Source: COE1 sp963596435
GTDB taxonomy: Bacteria > Bacillota > Clostridia > Lachnospirales > Lachnospiraceae
DNA length: 64,000 nucleotides
NCBI GenBank assembly: GCA_963596435.1
Contig: CAVBMG010000006.1
Location: 1-64,000 of the forward strand
Direction of reading: 5' to 3'
Positions 8,821 through 18,096 of the stretch are shown one piece after another. A program made the position numbers and the translations under genes. The notes under the pieces are model-generated. The model saw nothing but the letters and a program-made list of their open reading frames with translations. It had not been told where the DNA came from and made no database searches. The stretch's first letter is position 1; the number at the start of each line of letters is the position of its first letter.

Positions 8821-9486
8821 ATGAGTAGATGCAAACAATGTAATATTGAAATATTAGAACCGACAGAGCGATGCCCTTTGTGTAATTCTGTACTGGAGAA
8901 ATCAGAGGATCTGGAGGCTATGTATCCGCAGATTCATCAGAAGGCAAGGGCTTTTACCATGATATTAAGAGTCTACAGCTTTCTTGCCATTACCATTGAA
9001 CTGATTCTGTTTACGCTGGCATTCTTTGCGAAAATCAGTTATCTGACTGTACTGATTCCAGCACTGTTTCTATTCTATATTTATATGGTGCTGCGTTTTG
9101 CAGTCATAGGAAAGAGCGGTCACAGGGCAAAAATCATTGTTCTGGCATTTCTTGCAGTTGCGATCATGGTTGCACTGGATTATATACGCGGCTTCAATGG
9201 ATGGTCTATTAATTACGTATTCCCTTCGGCAGTTATTGCAGTAGATGTAGGTATTCTGCTTCTGATTTTTATTAACAAGCGAAACTGGCAGAGCTATGTC
9301 ATGCCGGAGCTGTTTATGATTCTGGTAAGTCTGGCTGGAATCCTTTTGAGAGCGCTGGATATTATTACACATCCTTTGGCTATTGTTATCGCACTGGATT
9401 TCTCTGTGCTTTTGTTCCTGGGAACGATCATCATTGGAGGACGACGCGCCAGAATGGAATTAAAGAGAAGATTTCATATCAAATAA
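8821..9486 (+). CDS. zinc-ribbon membrane protein (DUF6320-like)
   Basis: The 221-aa product begins with a four-cysteine zinc ribbon (CKQCNIEI, then CPLCNSV) in the first 25 residues. About six hydrophobic helices follow from residue ~55 to ~205 and the tail is basic. ATG 8821 is chosen because GAGGG lies just upstream and the ribbon then sits at the N-terminus; the open frame extends to 8797, inside the previous gene. It follows the acyltransferase by 13 nt and is probably co-expressed with it. Function unknown; I infer a membrane partner or anchor for the acyltransferase. Confidence 0.78.
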   Translation: MSRCKQCNIEILEPTERCPLCNSVLEKSEDLEAMYPQIHQKARAFTMILRVYSFLAITIELILFTLAFFAKISYLTVLIPALFLFYIYMVLRFAVIGKSGHRAKIIVLAFLAVAIMVALDYIRGFNGWSINYVFPSAVIAVDVGILLLIFINKRNWQSYVMPELFMILVSLAGILLRALDIITHPLAIVIALDFSVLLFLGTIIIGGRRARMELKRRFHIK

Positions 9487-9508
9487 ATACAGGGTGGAGT
9501 ATTAGACT

Positions 9509-10855
9509 ATGACCAAAGAAAAAGATCATGCTTTTTATTCAAAATTATGGAGTCTGATGATTCCTATTCTGCTTCAGAATCTTATGCTGGCGCTGGTGGC
9601 AGTAGCAGATGCCTTTATGCTTGGCGGACTGGATCAGAATTATATGTCAGCGGTCTCTCTTGCAACGCAGATTCAGTTTATACAGAATATGTTTCTTTCT
9701 GCGGCAACAGCCAGCCTTGGAATTCTTGGAGCGCAATATTGGGGAAAAGGCGATATTACTACACTGGATGATATATTCTGCATGGCATTAAGATTATGTG
9801 GACTGGTCTCTGTTTTATTCTTCTGTGCATGCATGTTCATCCCGGATAAGCTGATGCTGATATTTACCAATGAAACAGTATTGATAGAGTATGGTGTAAG
9901 TTATCTGCGTATAGCGGGATTCTCTTATCTTCTGACGGGAATTTCACAGTGTTATCTTGTTATTATGAAGACAAGTGAACACGCCAGAACTACAGCAATC
10001 ATCAGTTCTGCCACAGTATGTATCAATATTGTGCTCAATGCAGTGCTGATATTTGGGGGCTTTGGAATGCCTGCGCTGAATGTGCGTGGAGCAGCCATAG
10101 CAACACTGATATCCAGAATTATAGAATTGACTGTATCAGTCATTGCATCATACAGACCAGGATATATACATCCATACATAGGGCGGCTTTTTAAGAGAAA
10201 TAAGCAGCTTGCACAGGATTTTTGCAAGTGTGCCCTGCCACTTCTTGGAGCGTGTCTTTTCTGGGGAATAGGATTTACCTCCTATTCTTCCTTTATGGGA
10301 CATCTGGGAACCGATGCGGCGGCAGCCAATTCTGTTGCGGCAGTTGTCCGTGACATTATATGCTGTTTCAGTGCGGGAATCTCCAGTGCTGCAGGAATTA
10401 TGATCGGTAATGAGCTTGGAGCCGGTAATCTGGAACGTGGTAAGGCATATGGTATTCGATTATTGAAGATTTCCATTGCATGTGGTTTTGTAATGTCTCT
10501 GCTGATGGGCGTTTCTGCACCGATTATTCTGCATTTTGTGAAATTGACGCCTCAGGCAGCCACGTATCTGAAAGGAATGTTTGGTGTGATTGCCTTTTAT
10601 ATGATTGGGCGTTCTATTAATGATGTTACGATCAATGGTATTTTTGGAGCGGGTGGAGATACTATGTTTGATATGTACAGTCTGGCGGTCTGCATGTGGT
10701 GTCTGGCGATTCCACTGGCTGCAATCGGAACCTATGTACTGCACTGGCCGGTAGTGGTAGTCTATGCCTGCACATGCATTGATGAAGTAGGCAAGATTCC
10801 CTGGGTTTTGCTCCATTTTAGAAAATATAAATGGGTAAAAGATTTAACGAGATAG
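9509..10855 (+). CDS. MATE family efflux transporter
   Basis: This 448-aa integral membrane protein has about 12 helices in two homologous halves typical of MATE exporters, which expel cationic drugs or metabolites using Na+ or H+. The first half begins LWSLMIPILLQNLMLALVAVADAFMLG. The GA-rich repeat INIVLNAVLIFGG near residue 175 marks the end of the first half. It lies 22 nt after the zinc-ribbon gene in the same plus-strand run. It is the only one of five MATE genes in the window without an adjacent dedicated regulator. Substrate unknown. Confidence 0.9.
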   Translation: MTKEKDHAFYSKLWSLMIPILLQNLMLALVAVADAFMLGGLDQNYMSAVSLATQIQFIQNMFLSAATASLGILGAQYWGKGDITTLDDIFCMALRLCGLVSVLFFCACMFIPDKLMLIFTNETVLIEYGVSYLRIAGFSYLLTGISQCYLVIMKTSEHARTTAIISSATVCINIVLNAVLIFGGFGMPALNVRGAAIATLISRIIELTVSVIASYRPGYIHPYIGRLFKRNKQLAQDFCKCALPLLGACLFWGIGFTSYSSFMGHLGTDAAAANSVAAVVRDIICCFSAGISSAAGIMIGNELGAGNLERGKAYGIRLLKISIACGFVMSLLMGVSAPIILHFVKLTPQAATYLKGMFGVIAFYMIGRSINDVTINGIFGAGGDTMFDMYSLAVCMWCLAIPLAAIGTYVLHWPVVVVYACTCIDEVGKIPWVLLHFRKYKWVKDLTR

Positions 10856-10901
10856 ATTTTGTGCTATACTGTAAGCAGATTTATATAATTTGGAGGAAAT
10901 T

Positions 10902-12260
10902 ATGAGTATAAAAGAAGAAATTCATGCATTATCAGATGAAATGATAACAAATCTTGGAAGATTGGTTGCGATTGATTCACAGCTTGGTACTCCCGCAGAA
11001 GGAATGCCTTTTGGTGAAGGACCTGCCAAGGCTCTCAGCGAAGGACTTAAAATAGCACAGGAGCTTGGTTTCCATACTGTGAATCTGGATAATTACTGTG
11101 GCTATGCGGAAATGGGAGAGGGCGAGGAAATCGTGGGTATCGCCGGACATCTGGATATTGTGCCTGTAGGCGGCGACTGGACACATGATCCTTTTAAACT
11201 GACCCGCGAGGGTGATTATGTCTATGGTCGTGGTACAACGGATGATAAAGGCCCGGTTCTGGAAGCACTGTATGCCATGAAGCTTCTGCGTGATTCTGGC
11301 GTTAAGCTTAACAAAAGAGTACGTCTTATCATGGGATGTAATGAAGAGACAGGTTCCAAGTGTATGGAACACTATAATGAAGTAGCAGAGGAACTTTCCT
11401 GTGGATTTACCCCGGATGCCAATTTCCCCTGTATTCATGGAGAAAAAGGACATATGTCCATGATGGCATATTCAAAGAATACGAAGATTATTTCCATGAA
11501 TGGCGGTTTTGTATCCAATGCCGTATGTGACACCTGTACCACAGTAATCCCGGCATCAGCAGGAATGGAGGACAAGCTGGAAGAAGCACTCTCCCAGGCT
11601 GGACTGAAAGAATATAAGGTAACAGAGGAAAACGGTCAGATCAGTATCTATGCAAAGGGTATACCGGCACATGCAAGTACACCGACTCTTGGAGTCAATG
11701 CCGCAGGTGTAACCTTTGAATGCCTTGAAAAGGCTGGTTTTGAAGATGATTTTGTCAAATTCTATAATTCTCATCTTGGAACAGCCTGCGATGGTTCAGG
11801 AATTGGTCTGAAATTTGAAGATGAGTATGGTGATCTGACATTCTGTAATGGAATTGTCAAGACTGAGGATGGAGTGATCTCCTGCACAATTGATATTAGA
11901 GTACCGGTTACATTAAAGGCACAACAGGTTCGTAAGATGTGTGAAGGCAGACTGGAAGATGAGAATGGACGAATCGAGATCATTGAGATCGGTGATCCAT
12001 TGTTCTTCCCAAGACAATCTCCACTTGTAGAAGCTCTGTATAAGGCATATGTAGATGTAACAGGCGATACAGAAAATGAACCTATGGTAATAGGTGGTGG
12101 AACCTATGCCAAATCATTGAAGAATATCATTGCATTCGGACCGGAGAAACTGGGAGTTGATTACCGTATTCACAGTGCTGACGAATATATTCTTGTATCA
12201 GGAATGGAAGAAGCAGTTCAGATCTATATGGAAGCAATCAGAAACCTGCTTACAATCTAG
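10902..12260 (+). CDS. pepV: M20 family dipeptidase (PepV-like)
   Basis: A cytosolic dizinc aminopeptidase/dipeptidase of 452 aa. The co-catalytic metal motifs are all present: H83 and D85 in GHLDIVP, D114-D115 in GTTDDKGP, the E148-E149 pair in CNEETGS, and H424 in RIHSADEY. The inserted lid domain contains IPAHAST. PepV-type enzymes cleave Xaa-His and other dipeptides during peptide nutrition. ATG 10902 is chosen because GGAGG lies 5 nt upstream; an in-frame ATG at 10890 lacks a site. It lies between a MATE gene and the complete hybrid kinase with only 50 nt before the latter. Confidence 0.88.
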   Translation: MSIKEEIHALSDEMITNLGRLVAIDSQLGTPAEGMPFGEGPAKALSEGLKIAQELGFHTVNLDNYCGYAEMGEGEEIVGIAGHLDIVPVGGDWTHDPFKLTREGDYVYGRGTTDDKGPVLEALYAMKLLRDSGVKLNKRVRLIMGCNEETGSKCMEHYNEVAEELSCGFTPDANFPCIHGEKGHMSMMAYSKNTKIISMNGGFVSNAVCDTCTTVIPASAGMEDKLEEALSQAGLKEYKVTEENGQISIYAKGIPAHASTPTLGVNAAGVTFECLEKAGFEDDFVKFYNSHLGTACDGSGIGLKFEDEYGDLTFCNGIVKTEDGVISCTIDIRVPVTLKAQQVRKMCEGRLEDENGRIEIIEIGDPLFFPRQSPLVEALYKAYVDVTGDTENEPMVIGGGTYAKSLKNIIAFGPEKLGVDYRIHSADEYILVSGMEEAVQIYMEAIRNLLTI

Positions 12261-12310
12261 CAACTAACCGAAGTATTCCAGGGTAACAGCCTGAAAAAGA
12301 AAGGGTCATT

Positions 12311-14872
12311 ATGAAGCTGAAGGATAAGGACTACAGACAGATTATATGGGGACTGCTTGCAGTAATTACCATTGTGATTGGCGGTGCGCTTGTATTTGTC
12401 AGACTATATGGAACTTTCATAGATAAAACACTCTATGCCGAGCGTCTAAGCCAAATGAGAGAAGTGACAACACAGCTCTTCTCCGGGCTGGAGGACGTGG
12501 CAAGCAACCAGTGGCATACGGCTTCTGAGCAATGCCGTGCATTAGAGCTGGATGCTCCGCAGACAATGGATGAGTTAATCAGCTTCATGAAAGACCAGTT
12601 TTATCTTGGCGATTTTGATTCTATTCAATGCAGTGTTGTAGCTGTAGATACAGAGGGAATATATTATACACAGGACGGACAACAGGGACTTTTATCACAG
12701 AGGGATTACCTGAAAGCATTACCGGAACGTATCAGTTTTGTATCCAGTTCCATGATTTCGGATGAAACGCGTATGGTATTTTTACAACAGCTTGATGAAT
12801 CTGCAATAATCAGAAACGGTAATCATAAGATTGAGATAAAATATTTTGGAATTGCACAGAATATGGAAGAATTGAATCCTTATTTTAACTGTACTGCGTA
12901 TAATGGCAATAACAAGGTATATGTTATTAATTCTGATGGATTCAAGCTGTTCAGTAGCAGTGGTGATGATATTATTAAGGGAGTGAATGTCTATCACGAA
13001 CTTAATAAGCTGAAGTATCTGCATGGAAGCACCTTCAGCCTGGCAAGGCAGGAGCTGGAAGAAAACAATATTGCCTATTCTAATGCATTGCTTGATGATG
13101 AAGAGATTTACTATGCGCTCTATCATATGGATAATGCAGCATGGACATTGCTGTTTCTTGTACCGTCTGAATATGTGGCTGCCAATACAGTACATCTGGT
13201 AAATATGACAATACGTCTTGTATTGATATTTGCAGGAATCGTACTTGTACTCTGTGTGATAGCGATTATTATGCTTATGAAATCACAGCAAAAGACAGCG
13301 CTGGAGATAGAACGAACCAATAATGAGCATCTGGAGAAGATGAACAGAGAATTGTCTGATGCTGTGGAACTGGCAAAACGGGCGACACAGGAGGCTGAAA
13401 ATGCCAATAAGGCGAAGAGTGATTTCCTGTCCAATATGAGCCATGATATACGAACTCCCATGAATGCCATTGTGGGTATTGCAAGTCTGATGGAGCACGA
13501 CAAGGGAGATCCTGATAAACTGGACACTTATATTCATAAAATACAGAAATCCAGTCAGCATCTTTTAGGGCTTATCAATGATGTGCTGGATATGAGCAAG
13601 ATTGAATCCAGCGATGTTTCCCTTAACAATGAAGCTGTAAATCTTGCAGAACAGGTGGCGCAGGTGGACAGTGTTATCCGTCCACAGGCAGAGGATCGCG
13701 GACAGAAATTCATTATCCGGGTTCATGAGATCAGACATGAATACCTGATAGGAGATTCGGTACGTCTGCGGCAGATTTTTATTAATCTGTTGTCCAATGC
13801 AGTCAAATATACCCCTTATGGTGGAACTGTTTCACTGGATCTGAAAGAAGATCCCTGTACATACGAGGGCTATGCAGCGATTCGCATTACAGTGACAGAT
13901 ACCGGTTATGGCATGTCACCTGAATTCATGGCCCATGTGTTTGAGCCTTTTACCCGTGCGGAGAATTCGACGACGAATAAAGTGCAGGGCACGGGACTTG
14001 GCATGGCGATTACCAAAAATATCGTTGATCTGATGGGCGGCAGCATTCAGGTACAAAGTGAACCCGGAAAAGGTACGACCTTTGATGTGGTATTGACTCT
14101 GGCAATTGACCAGGGAATAGAACAGGAGATCAACGCTAAAAGTGTATTGCTGATCTCGGAAGAGAATGCGTTGATCAAAAATATGAGCGCAGCCTTTTTG
14201 GAAACCAGTATTGACTTCCATGTTGCAGCAACAGAAGCTGATGCTATGATGTTTGTAGACAGGAAAAAAATGGATGTGATTATACTGGCAGGACATTTGC
14301 ATGATCGGACACTGCCAGATACCGTGAAGCTATTGCGCGGGTCAGCCAAGGACACTGTTCTGATATTCTGCTGTGATTATGTGAAACAGGAGCAGGTACA
14401 TGATGATACTGTTCTGACACAAAAAGAGGATAGTTTCGCATTAAAGGGAATGCGCTTCCTCTGTGCAGAGGATAATACACTGAATGCAGAAATTCTGGAA
14501 GCCATACTGGACATGAATCATGCCACATGTACGATATACCCTGATGGCGCAGAGCTGGTGAAGGCTTTTGCAGATGTAAAACCAGGGGAATATGATGCTA
14601 TTTTAATGGATGTACAGATGCCTAACATGAATGGTCTGGATGCTACCAGGGCGATCCGAAAGGGCAGCAATCCACTGGGAAAGGAGATTCCCATTATAGC
14701 AATGACTGCGAATGCGTTCAGCTCGGATGTGCAGGATTGTCTGAATGCAGGAATGGATGCACATGTCTCTAAGCCGCTTCAGATATTTATGCTGGAGAGG
14801 GCATTGAGAAGTGTTATGAATTCAAGTACGCGGGGGGGGGGACACGTGTCCGCACTAAGAAGACACGAGTAA
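12311..14872 (+). CDS. complete hybrid sensor histidine kinase (Cache-HisKA-HATPase-pseudoREC-REC)
   Basis: 853 aa. Two membrane helices (about 10-32 and 295-320) flank an extracytoplasmic Cache-like sensor. A coiled coil leads to HisKA (SNMSHDIRTPMN, H378) and a full HATPase_c domain with the N box LSNAVKYTPYGG, G1 DTGYGMS and G2 GTGLGMAIT. A first receiver-like stretch (about 608-690) has lost its aspartate (IILAGH where LxLxD is expected). The final receiver is intact: AEDNTLNAEI, D767 in LMDVQMPNMNG and KPL near 824. It is the only complete kinase of the three sensors between 3.2 and 14.9 kb, so it is the natural phosphate donor for the two ATPase-less ones. A run of ten G followed by a palindrome lies in its last codons. 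Confidence 0.92.
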   Translation: MKLKDKDYRQIIWGLLAVITIVIGGALVFVRLYGTFIDKTLYAERLSQMREVTTQLFSGLEDVASNQWHTASEQCRALELDAPQTMDELISFMKDQFYLGDFDSIQCSVVAVDTEGIYYTQDGQQGLLSQRDYLKALPERISFVSSSMISDETRMVFLQQLDESAIIRNGNHKIEIKYFGIAQNMEELNPYFNCTAYNGNNKVYVINSDGFKLFSSSGDDIIKGVNVYHELNKLKYLHGSTFSLARQELEENNIAYSNALLDDEEIYYALYHMDNAAWTLLFLVPSEYVAANTVHLVNMTIRLVLIFAGIVLVLCVIAIIMLMKSQQKTALEIERTNNEHLEKMNRELSDAVELAKRATQEAENANKAKSDFLSNMSHDIRTPMNAIVGIASLMEHDKGDPDKLDTYIHKIQKSSQHLLGLINDVLDMSKIESSDVSLNNEAVNLAEQVAQVDSVIRPQAEDRGQKFIIRVHEIRHEYLIGDSVRLRQIFINLLSNAVKYTPYGGTVSLDLKEDPCTYEGYAAIRITVTDTGYGMSPEFMAHVFEPFTRAENSTTNKVQGTGLGMAITKNIVDLMGGSIQVQSEPGKGTTFDVVLTLAIDQGIEQEINAKSVLLISEENALIKNMSAAFLETSIDFHVAATEADAMMFVDRKKMDVIILAGHLHDRTLPDTVKLLRGSAKDTVLIFCCDYVKQEQVHDDTVLTQKEDSFALKGMRFLCAEDNTLNAEILEAILDMNHATCTIYPDGAELVKAFADVKPGEYDAILMDVQMPNMNGLDATRAIRKGSNPLGKEIPIIAMTANAFSSDVQDCLNAGMDAHVSKPLQIFMLERALRSVMNSSTRGGGHVSALRRHE

Positions 14873-14874
14873 AG

Positions 14875-15759
14875 ATGGAGTTAAGAGTGCTTCGTTATTT
14901 TCTGACTGTGGCAAAAGAACAAAGCTTTACGAAAGCGGCACAACAACTGAATATTACGCAGCCTACTCTCTCAAGACAGCTTGCCGCACTGGAAGACGAG
15001 CTGGGGGCGAAGCTCTTTATCCGTGGAAAACACAGCATTACGCTTACGAATGAGGGGCTTTTGCTAAAAAGACGTGCATTGGAGCTGGTTGACCTTGAAG
15101 ATAAGATAGTAAGTGAATTCAAAGGGAATGAGAATCTGGTAGAAGGCAGGATCACGATAGGCTGTGGTGAGTTCATGGCAATAGAGACGCTTGCGCAGAT
15201 ATGTGGCAGATACCGGGACAGATATCCGATGGTCCAATTTGCACTGCATACAGGAACCGCAGACACCATATATGAGATGATGAATAAAGGACTGGTTGAT
15301 ATTGGATTATTTCTGGAGCCGGTCAATACACAGAATCTGGATTATATCAGAATACAGAACAGTGATCACTGGGTCGTAACCATGAGAGCGGATGATCCTT
15401 TGGCGAAGAAAGATGCCATTACAAAGGATGACCTGATGGAGCTTCCGCTTATTCTGCCTGAGCGCTTAACAGTGCAGAGTGAGCTGGCAAACTGGTTTGG
15501 CAAGGATTTTGGCAGGATTCATGTTGCATTTACCAGTAATCTTGGCACGAATGCAGGCATTATGGCAATGCATGGACTTGGATATCCTGTATCCATTGAA
15601 GGTGCAGCAAGATATTGGGATAAGCAGATGATTGTTCAAAAAAGGCTGTCCCCGGAGATACAATCAAGCACTGTAATTGCATGGAGAAGAAATATTCCCT
15701 ATTCCCTTGCAGTCAGCAAGTTTATAGAAGAGTTAAATAACTTTGTACCTGAAAGTTAG
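14875..15759 (+). CDS. LysR family transcriptional regulator
   Basis: This 294-aa regulator has an N-terminal winged helix-turn-helix (LRYFLTVAKEQSFTKAAQQLN) and a type 2 periplasmic-binding-like effector domain (residues ~90-290). Its ATG is 2 nt past the stop of the hybrid kinase, so the two are translationally coupled. Its last codons overlap the first copy of the leader repeat that precedes csoR. No divergent target gene is present; targets may be within this plus-strand run. Confidence 0.92.
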   Translation: MELRVLRYFLTVAKEQSFTKAAQQLNITQPTLSRQLAALEDELGAKLFIRGKHSITLTNEGLLLKRRALELVDLEDKIVSEFKGNENLVEGRITIGCGEFMAIETLAQICGRYRDRYPMVQFALHTGTADTIYEMMNKGLVDIGLFLEPVNTQNLDYIRIQNSDHWVVTMRADDPLAKKDAITKDDLMELPLILPERLTVQSELANWFGKDFGRIHVAFTSNLGTNAGIMAMHGLGYPVSIEGAARYWDKQMIVQKRLSPEIQSSTVIAWRRNIPYSLAVSKFIEELNNFVPES

Positions 15760-15787
15760 CAGGTTACAGAAAGGCATGGTTATTAAT
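15743..15787 (+). repeat. leader repeat, copy 1 (upstream of csoR)
   Basis: A 45-nt element ends immediately before the csoR ATG. It matches the element before the ECF ATPase at 33088 in 40 of 45 positions and, in its last ~35 nt, the one before cbiO. Shared blocks are GTACCTGAAAGTT, GCAGGTTA and GGTTATTA. ACCTG and CAGGT can pair in a small hairpin. A GAAAGG purine block lies about 12 nt before the start codon. Confidence 0.75.
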
Positions 15788-16060
15788 ATGAAAAAGTGTA
15801 TGGATTCTGAGAATCTCCACAGGAGATTGAAAAAAATAATTGGACAGGTACAGGCAATTGACCGCATGGTAGATGAAGATATTCCATGTGAGGATATTCT
15901 GTCGCAGTTAAATGCAGCGAAATCAGCATTGAATAAATGTGGACAGGTTGTTCTGGAGGGACACATTAATCATTGCATTAAAGATGCCATAGAAAGCGGT
16001 GACGAGGAAGAAATCAAGAACTTCACCAAGGCAATTGAACGATTTGCCAATATGCAATAA
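15788..16060 (+). CDS. csoR: CsoR family copper-sensing repressor
   Basis: This 90-aa all-helical repressor contains LHRRLKKIIGQVQAIDRMV and the Cu(I) ligand set C34, H59, C63. The spacing is identical to C36/H61/C65 of M. tuberculosis CsoR, which supports copper rather than formaldehyde or sulfide sensing. Cu(I) binding is known to release CsoR from G/C-tract palindromes; two such sites lie in the promoter of the ATPase gene just downstream. ATG 15788 is chosen because the homology begins there and the leader repeat ends there. A terminator separates it from the ATPase gene, so the two have separate promoters. Confidence 0.92.
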   Translation: MKKCMDSENLHRRLKKIIGQVQAIDRMVDEDIPCEDILSQLNAAKSALNKCGQVVLEGHINHCIKDAIESGDEEEIKNFTKAIERFANMQ

Positions 16061-16071
16061 TGTAAAATATG

Positions 16072-16098
16072 AAAAACAGCGTTGTGCTGTTTTTTTTA
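16072..16098 (+). terminator. terminator after csoR
   Basis: The stem AAACAGC/GCTGTTT with loop GTTGT is followed by a T run that reaches the -35 box of the next promoter. Confidence 0.8.
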
Positions 16099-16149
16099 TT
16101 GACATGTGATACCCATAGGGGTATAGTATATCCATACCCCTATGGGTAT
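16099..16149 (+). promoter_or_regulatory. CsoR-controlled promoter with two operators
   Basis: TTGACA (16099-16104), 17 nt, TATAGT (16122-16127). Operator 1, ATACCCATAGGGGTAT (16109-16124), covers the spacer and start of the -10. Operator 2, ATACCCCTATGGGTAT (16134-16149), is its exact reverse complement and lies over the expected transcription start. Both are classic CsoR-type sites, so the ATPase gene should be silent until copper rises. Confidence 0.9.
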
Positions 16150-16166
16150 GGAAAGGACATTACATT

Positions 16167-18035
16167 ATGAAGAAATTAGAAGAATTGCTGGAGTGGGGAG
16201 GCATCAAAAAGGATGTCACATTGCTTGTAATTTCGGGAATGGCATTGTTGCTCAGTATATTGAAAGTGATTCCCGGGATACCGTTTGATATTGCCTGGGT
16301 AGCCATTATTCTGTGTGGAGTACCGATTATTCTGGAAGCAATCATAGGTCTGGTCACTGCTTTTGATATCAAGGCAGATGTACTGGTTTCCCTTGCGTTA
16401 ATCGCTTCTATCTGTATTCATGAGGATTTCGCAGCCGGAGAGGTGGCATTCATCATGCAGCTGGGAGCTTTACTGGAAGATTTGACAGTGGCAAGAGCAC
16501 AGGCTGGTATCGAGAAGCTGGTCAAACTGACTCCTCAGACTGCCAGAGTGATAGAGGGTGAAAAAGAAACAATCATACCTGCCGAACAGGTGAAGATAGG
16601 AGCATTGCTTCGTGTGCTTCCGGGAGAGACAATCCCTGTAGACGGTGTTATCATATCTGGACAGACTTCTATTAATCAGGCAGTCATGACCGGAGAATCC
16701 CTTCCTGTTGATAAAGGAGCAGGAGATGAAGTCTCATCCGGTACAGTCAATCAGTTCGGTGCATTTGAGATGAAGGCGACTAAGGTCGGAGAAGATTCTT
16801 CCATCCAGAGGATGATTCGGCTTGTCCAGTCAGCAGATGCAGGCAAAGCCAAAATTGTAGGACTGGCTGACAGATGGGCAACCTGGATCGTAGTAACTGC
16901 ACTTACGGCTGCGATACTTACCTGGTTCATAACCAGAGAGCCAATAAGAGCCGTTACGATACTGGTAGTATTCTGTCCATGTTCGCTGGTTCTGGCTACA
17001 CCTACAGCAATTATGGCTGCTATAGGAAATGCTACGAAGCACGGATTTCTGGTCAAAGAGGGAGATGCCCTGGAGAGACTTGCCAAGGTGAAAAGGGTGA
17101 CTTTTGATAAGACAGGCACACTTACAGTCGGAGTTCCCAAGGTGGTGCTGGTGCAGTCCGTTGTAGATACTTATTCGGATGAGGAAATCTATGTGTTGGC
17201 AGCCAGCGCGGAGAAGAAGTCAGAACATCCTCTTGGAAAAGCTATTATCAGATGCTTTAAGAGTGATATTGGAAAAGAAATCGCAGAAACAGGAGACTTT
17301 ACCATGGTTCCCGGTCAGGGTGTAAAAGCAGATATAAACGGAAAAGTCGTCTGTGCAGGAAATAAAAAACTTATGGTAAGTGAGAAGATACAAGTTCCTG
17401 AAAAGGTGAAAGATATCGTACAAAAACAAATAGAAAAAGGCACAAGTATCATTTATATCGCAGTGGATGGAACATTATCAGGAATTGTTGCATTATCGGA
17501 TTCTCTGCGTGCTGAAAGCGCACAGATGATAAAGAGATTGGGAGAAATCGGTATTGTGCCGGTTCTGATCACAGGGGATAATAAAGAGGCTGCAAACCAG
17601 ATAGCGGGAGAGGTTGGCATTACAGATGTTCATGCGAACTGTCTGCCGGAAGATAAGCTGGAAATTATTGATACTTATCAGAAGAATCATGAGCTTGTCT
17701 GCATGATTGGGGACGGAGTCAATGATGCGCCTGCGCTTAAAATCGCTGCTGTTGGAATCGCAATGGGAGGAGTCGGAAGCGATATTGCCGTAGATGCGGC
17801 TGATATAGCACTTGTGGATGATGAAGTCAGAGAGCTTCCACACCTGTTCTCCCTGTCACACAGGATGATGACAAAGATTAAATTCAATCTGTCATTTTCC
17901 ATGCTGCTTAATTTCATAGCGATCATACTGGCGATGACAGGCATTTTGAATCCGGTAATTGGTGCGCTCGTACATAATGCAGGTTCTGTATTTGTTATTG
18001 TGAATTCTGCGTTTTTGATGAAAGATAAAGGATAA
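16167..18035 (+). CDS. P1B-type heavy-metal ATPase
   Basis: 622-aa metal efflux pump. Motifs in order: TGES actuator loop (VMTGESLPVDKG), CPC metal site (C270 and C272 in FCPCSLVLATPT), DKTGT with phosphorylated D314, a HP nucleotide-binding dipeptide (SEHPLGKA), and GDGVNDAPAL. It has no N-terminal CxxC metal-binding domain, and the last helix reads VHNAGSVFVIVNS. That differs from the MxxSS pattern usual in CopA copper pumps and is closer to Zn/Cd or mixed-metal pumps. The CsoR operators argue for copper, so specificity is unsettled. RBS AAAGGA lies 9 nt upstream of ATG 16167. Confidence 0.9.
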   Translation: MKKLEELLEWGGIKKDVTLLVISGMALLLSILKVIPGIPFDIAWVAIILCGVPIILEAIIGLVTAFDIKADVLVSLALIASICIHEDFAAGEVAFIMQLGALLEDLTVARAQAGIEKLVKLTPQTARVIEGEKETIIPAEQVKIGALLRVLPGETIPVDGVIISGQTSINQAVMTGESLPVDKGAGDEVSSGTVNQFGAFEMKATKVGEDSSIQRMIRLVQSADAGKAKIVGLADRWATWIVVTALTAAILTWFITREPIRAVTILVVFCPCSLVLATPTAIMAAIGNATKHGFLVKEGDALERLAKVKRVTFDKTGTLTVGVPKVVLVQSVVDTYSDEEIYVLAASAEKKSEHPLGKAIIRCFKSDIGKEIAETGDFTMVPGQGVKADINGKVVCAGNKKLMVSEKIQVPEKVKDIVQKQIEKGTSIIYIAVDGTLSGIVALSDSLRAESAQMIKRLGEIGIVPVLITGDNKEAANQIAGEVGITDVHANCLPEDKLEIIDTYQKNHELVCMIGDGVNDAPALKIAAVGIAMGGVGSDIAVDAADIALVDDEVRELPHLFSLSHRMMTKIKFNLSFSMLLNFIAIILAMTGILNPVIGALVHNAGSVFVIVNSAFLMKDKG

Positions 18036-18052
18036 TATATAATTATAATATA

Positions 18053-18090
18053 AAAGCTGCTCTTTGGCTGTGATGCCAGAGAGCAGCTTT
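18053..18090. terminator. bidirectional terminator between the P-type ATPase and aldo/keto reductase genes
   Basis: Perfect 11-bp arms AAAGCTGCTCT and AGAGCAGCTTT enclose an inner TGGC/GCCA stem. A-rich and T-rich flanks on the two sides suit termination of the two convergent genes. Confidence 0.85.
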
Positions 18091-18096
18091 GACTTT

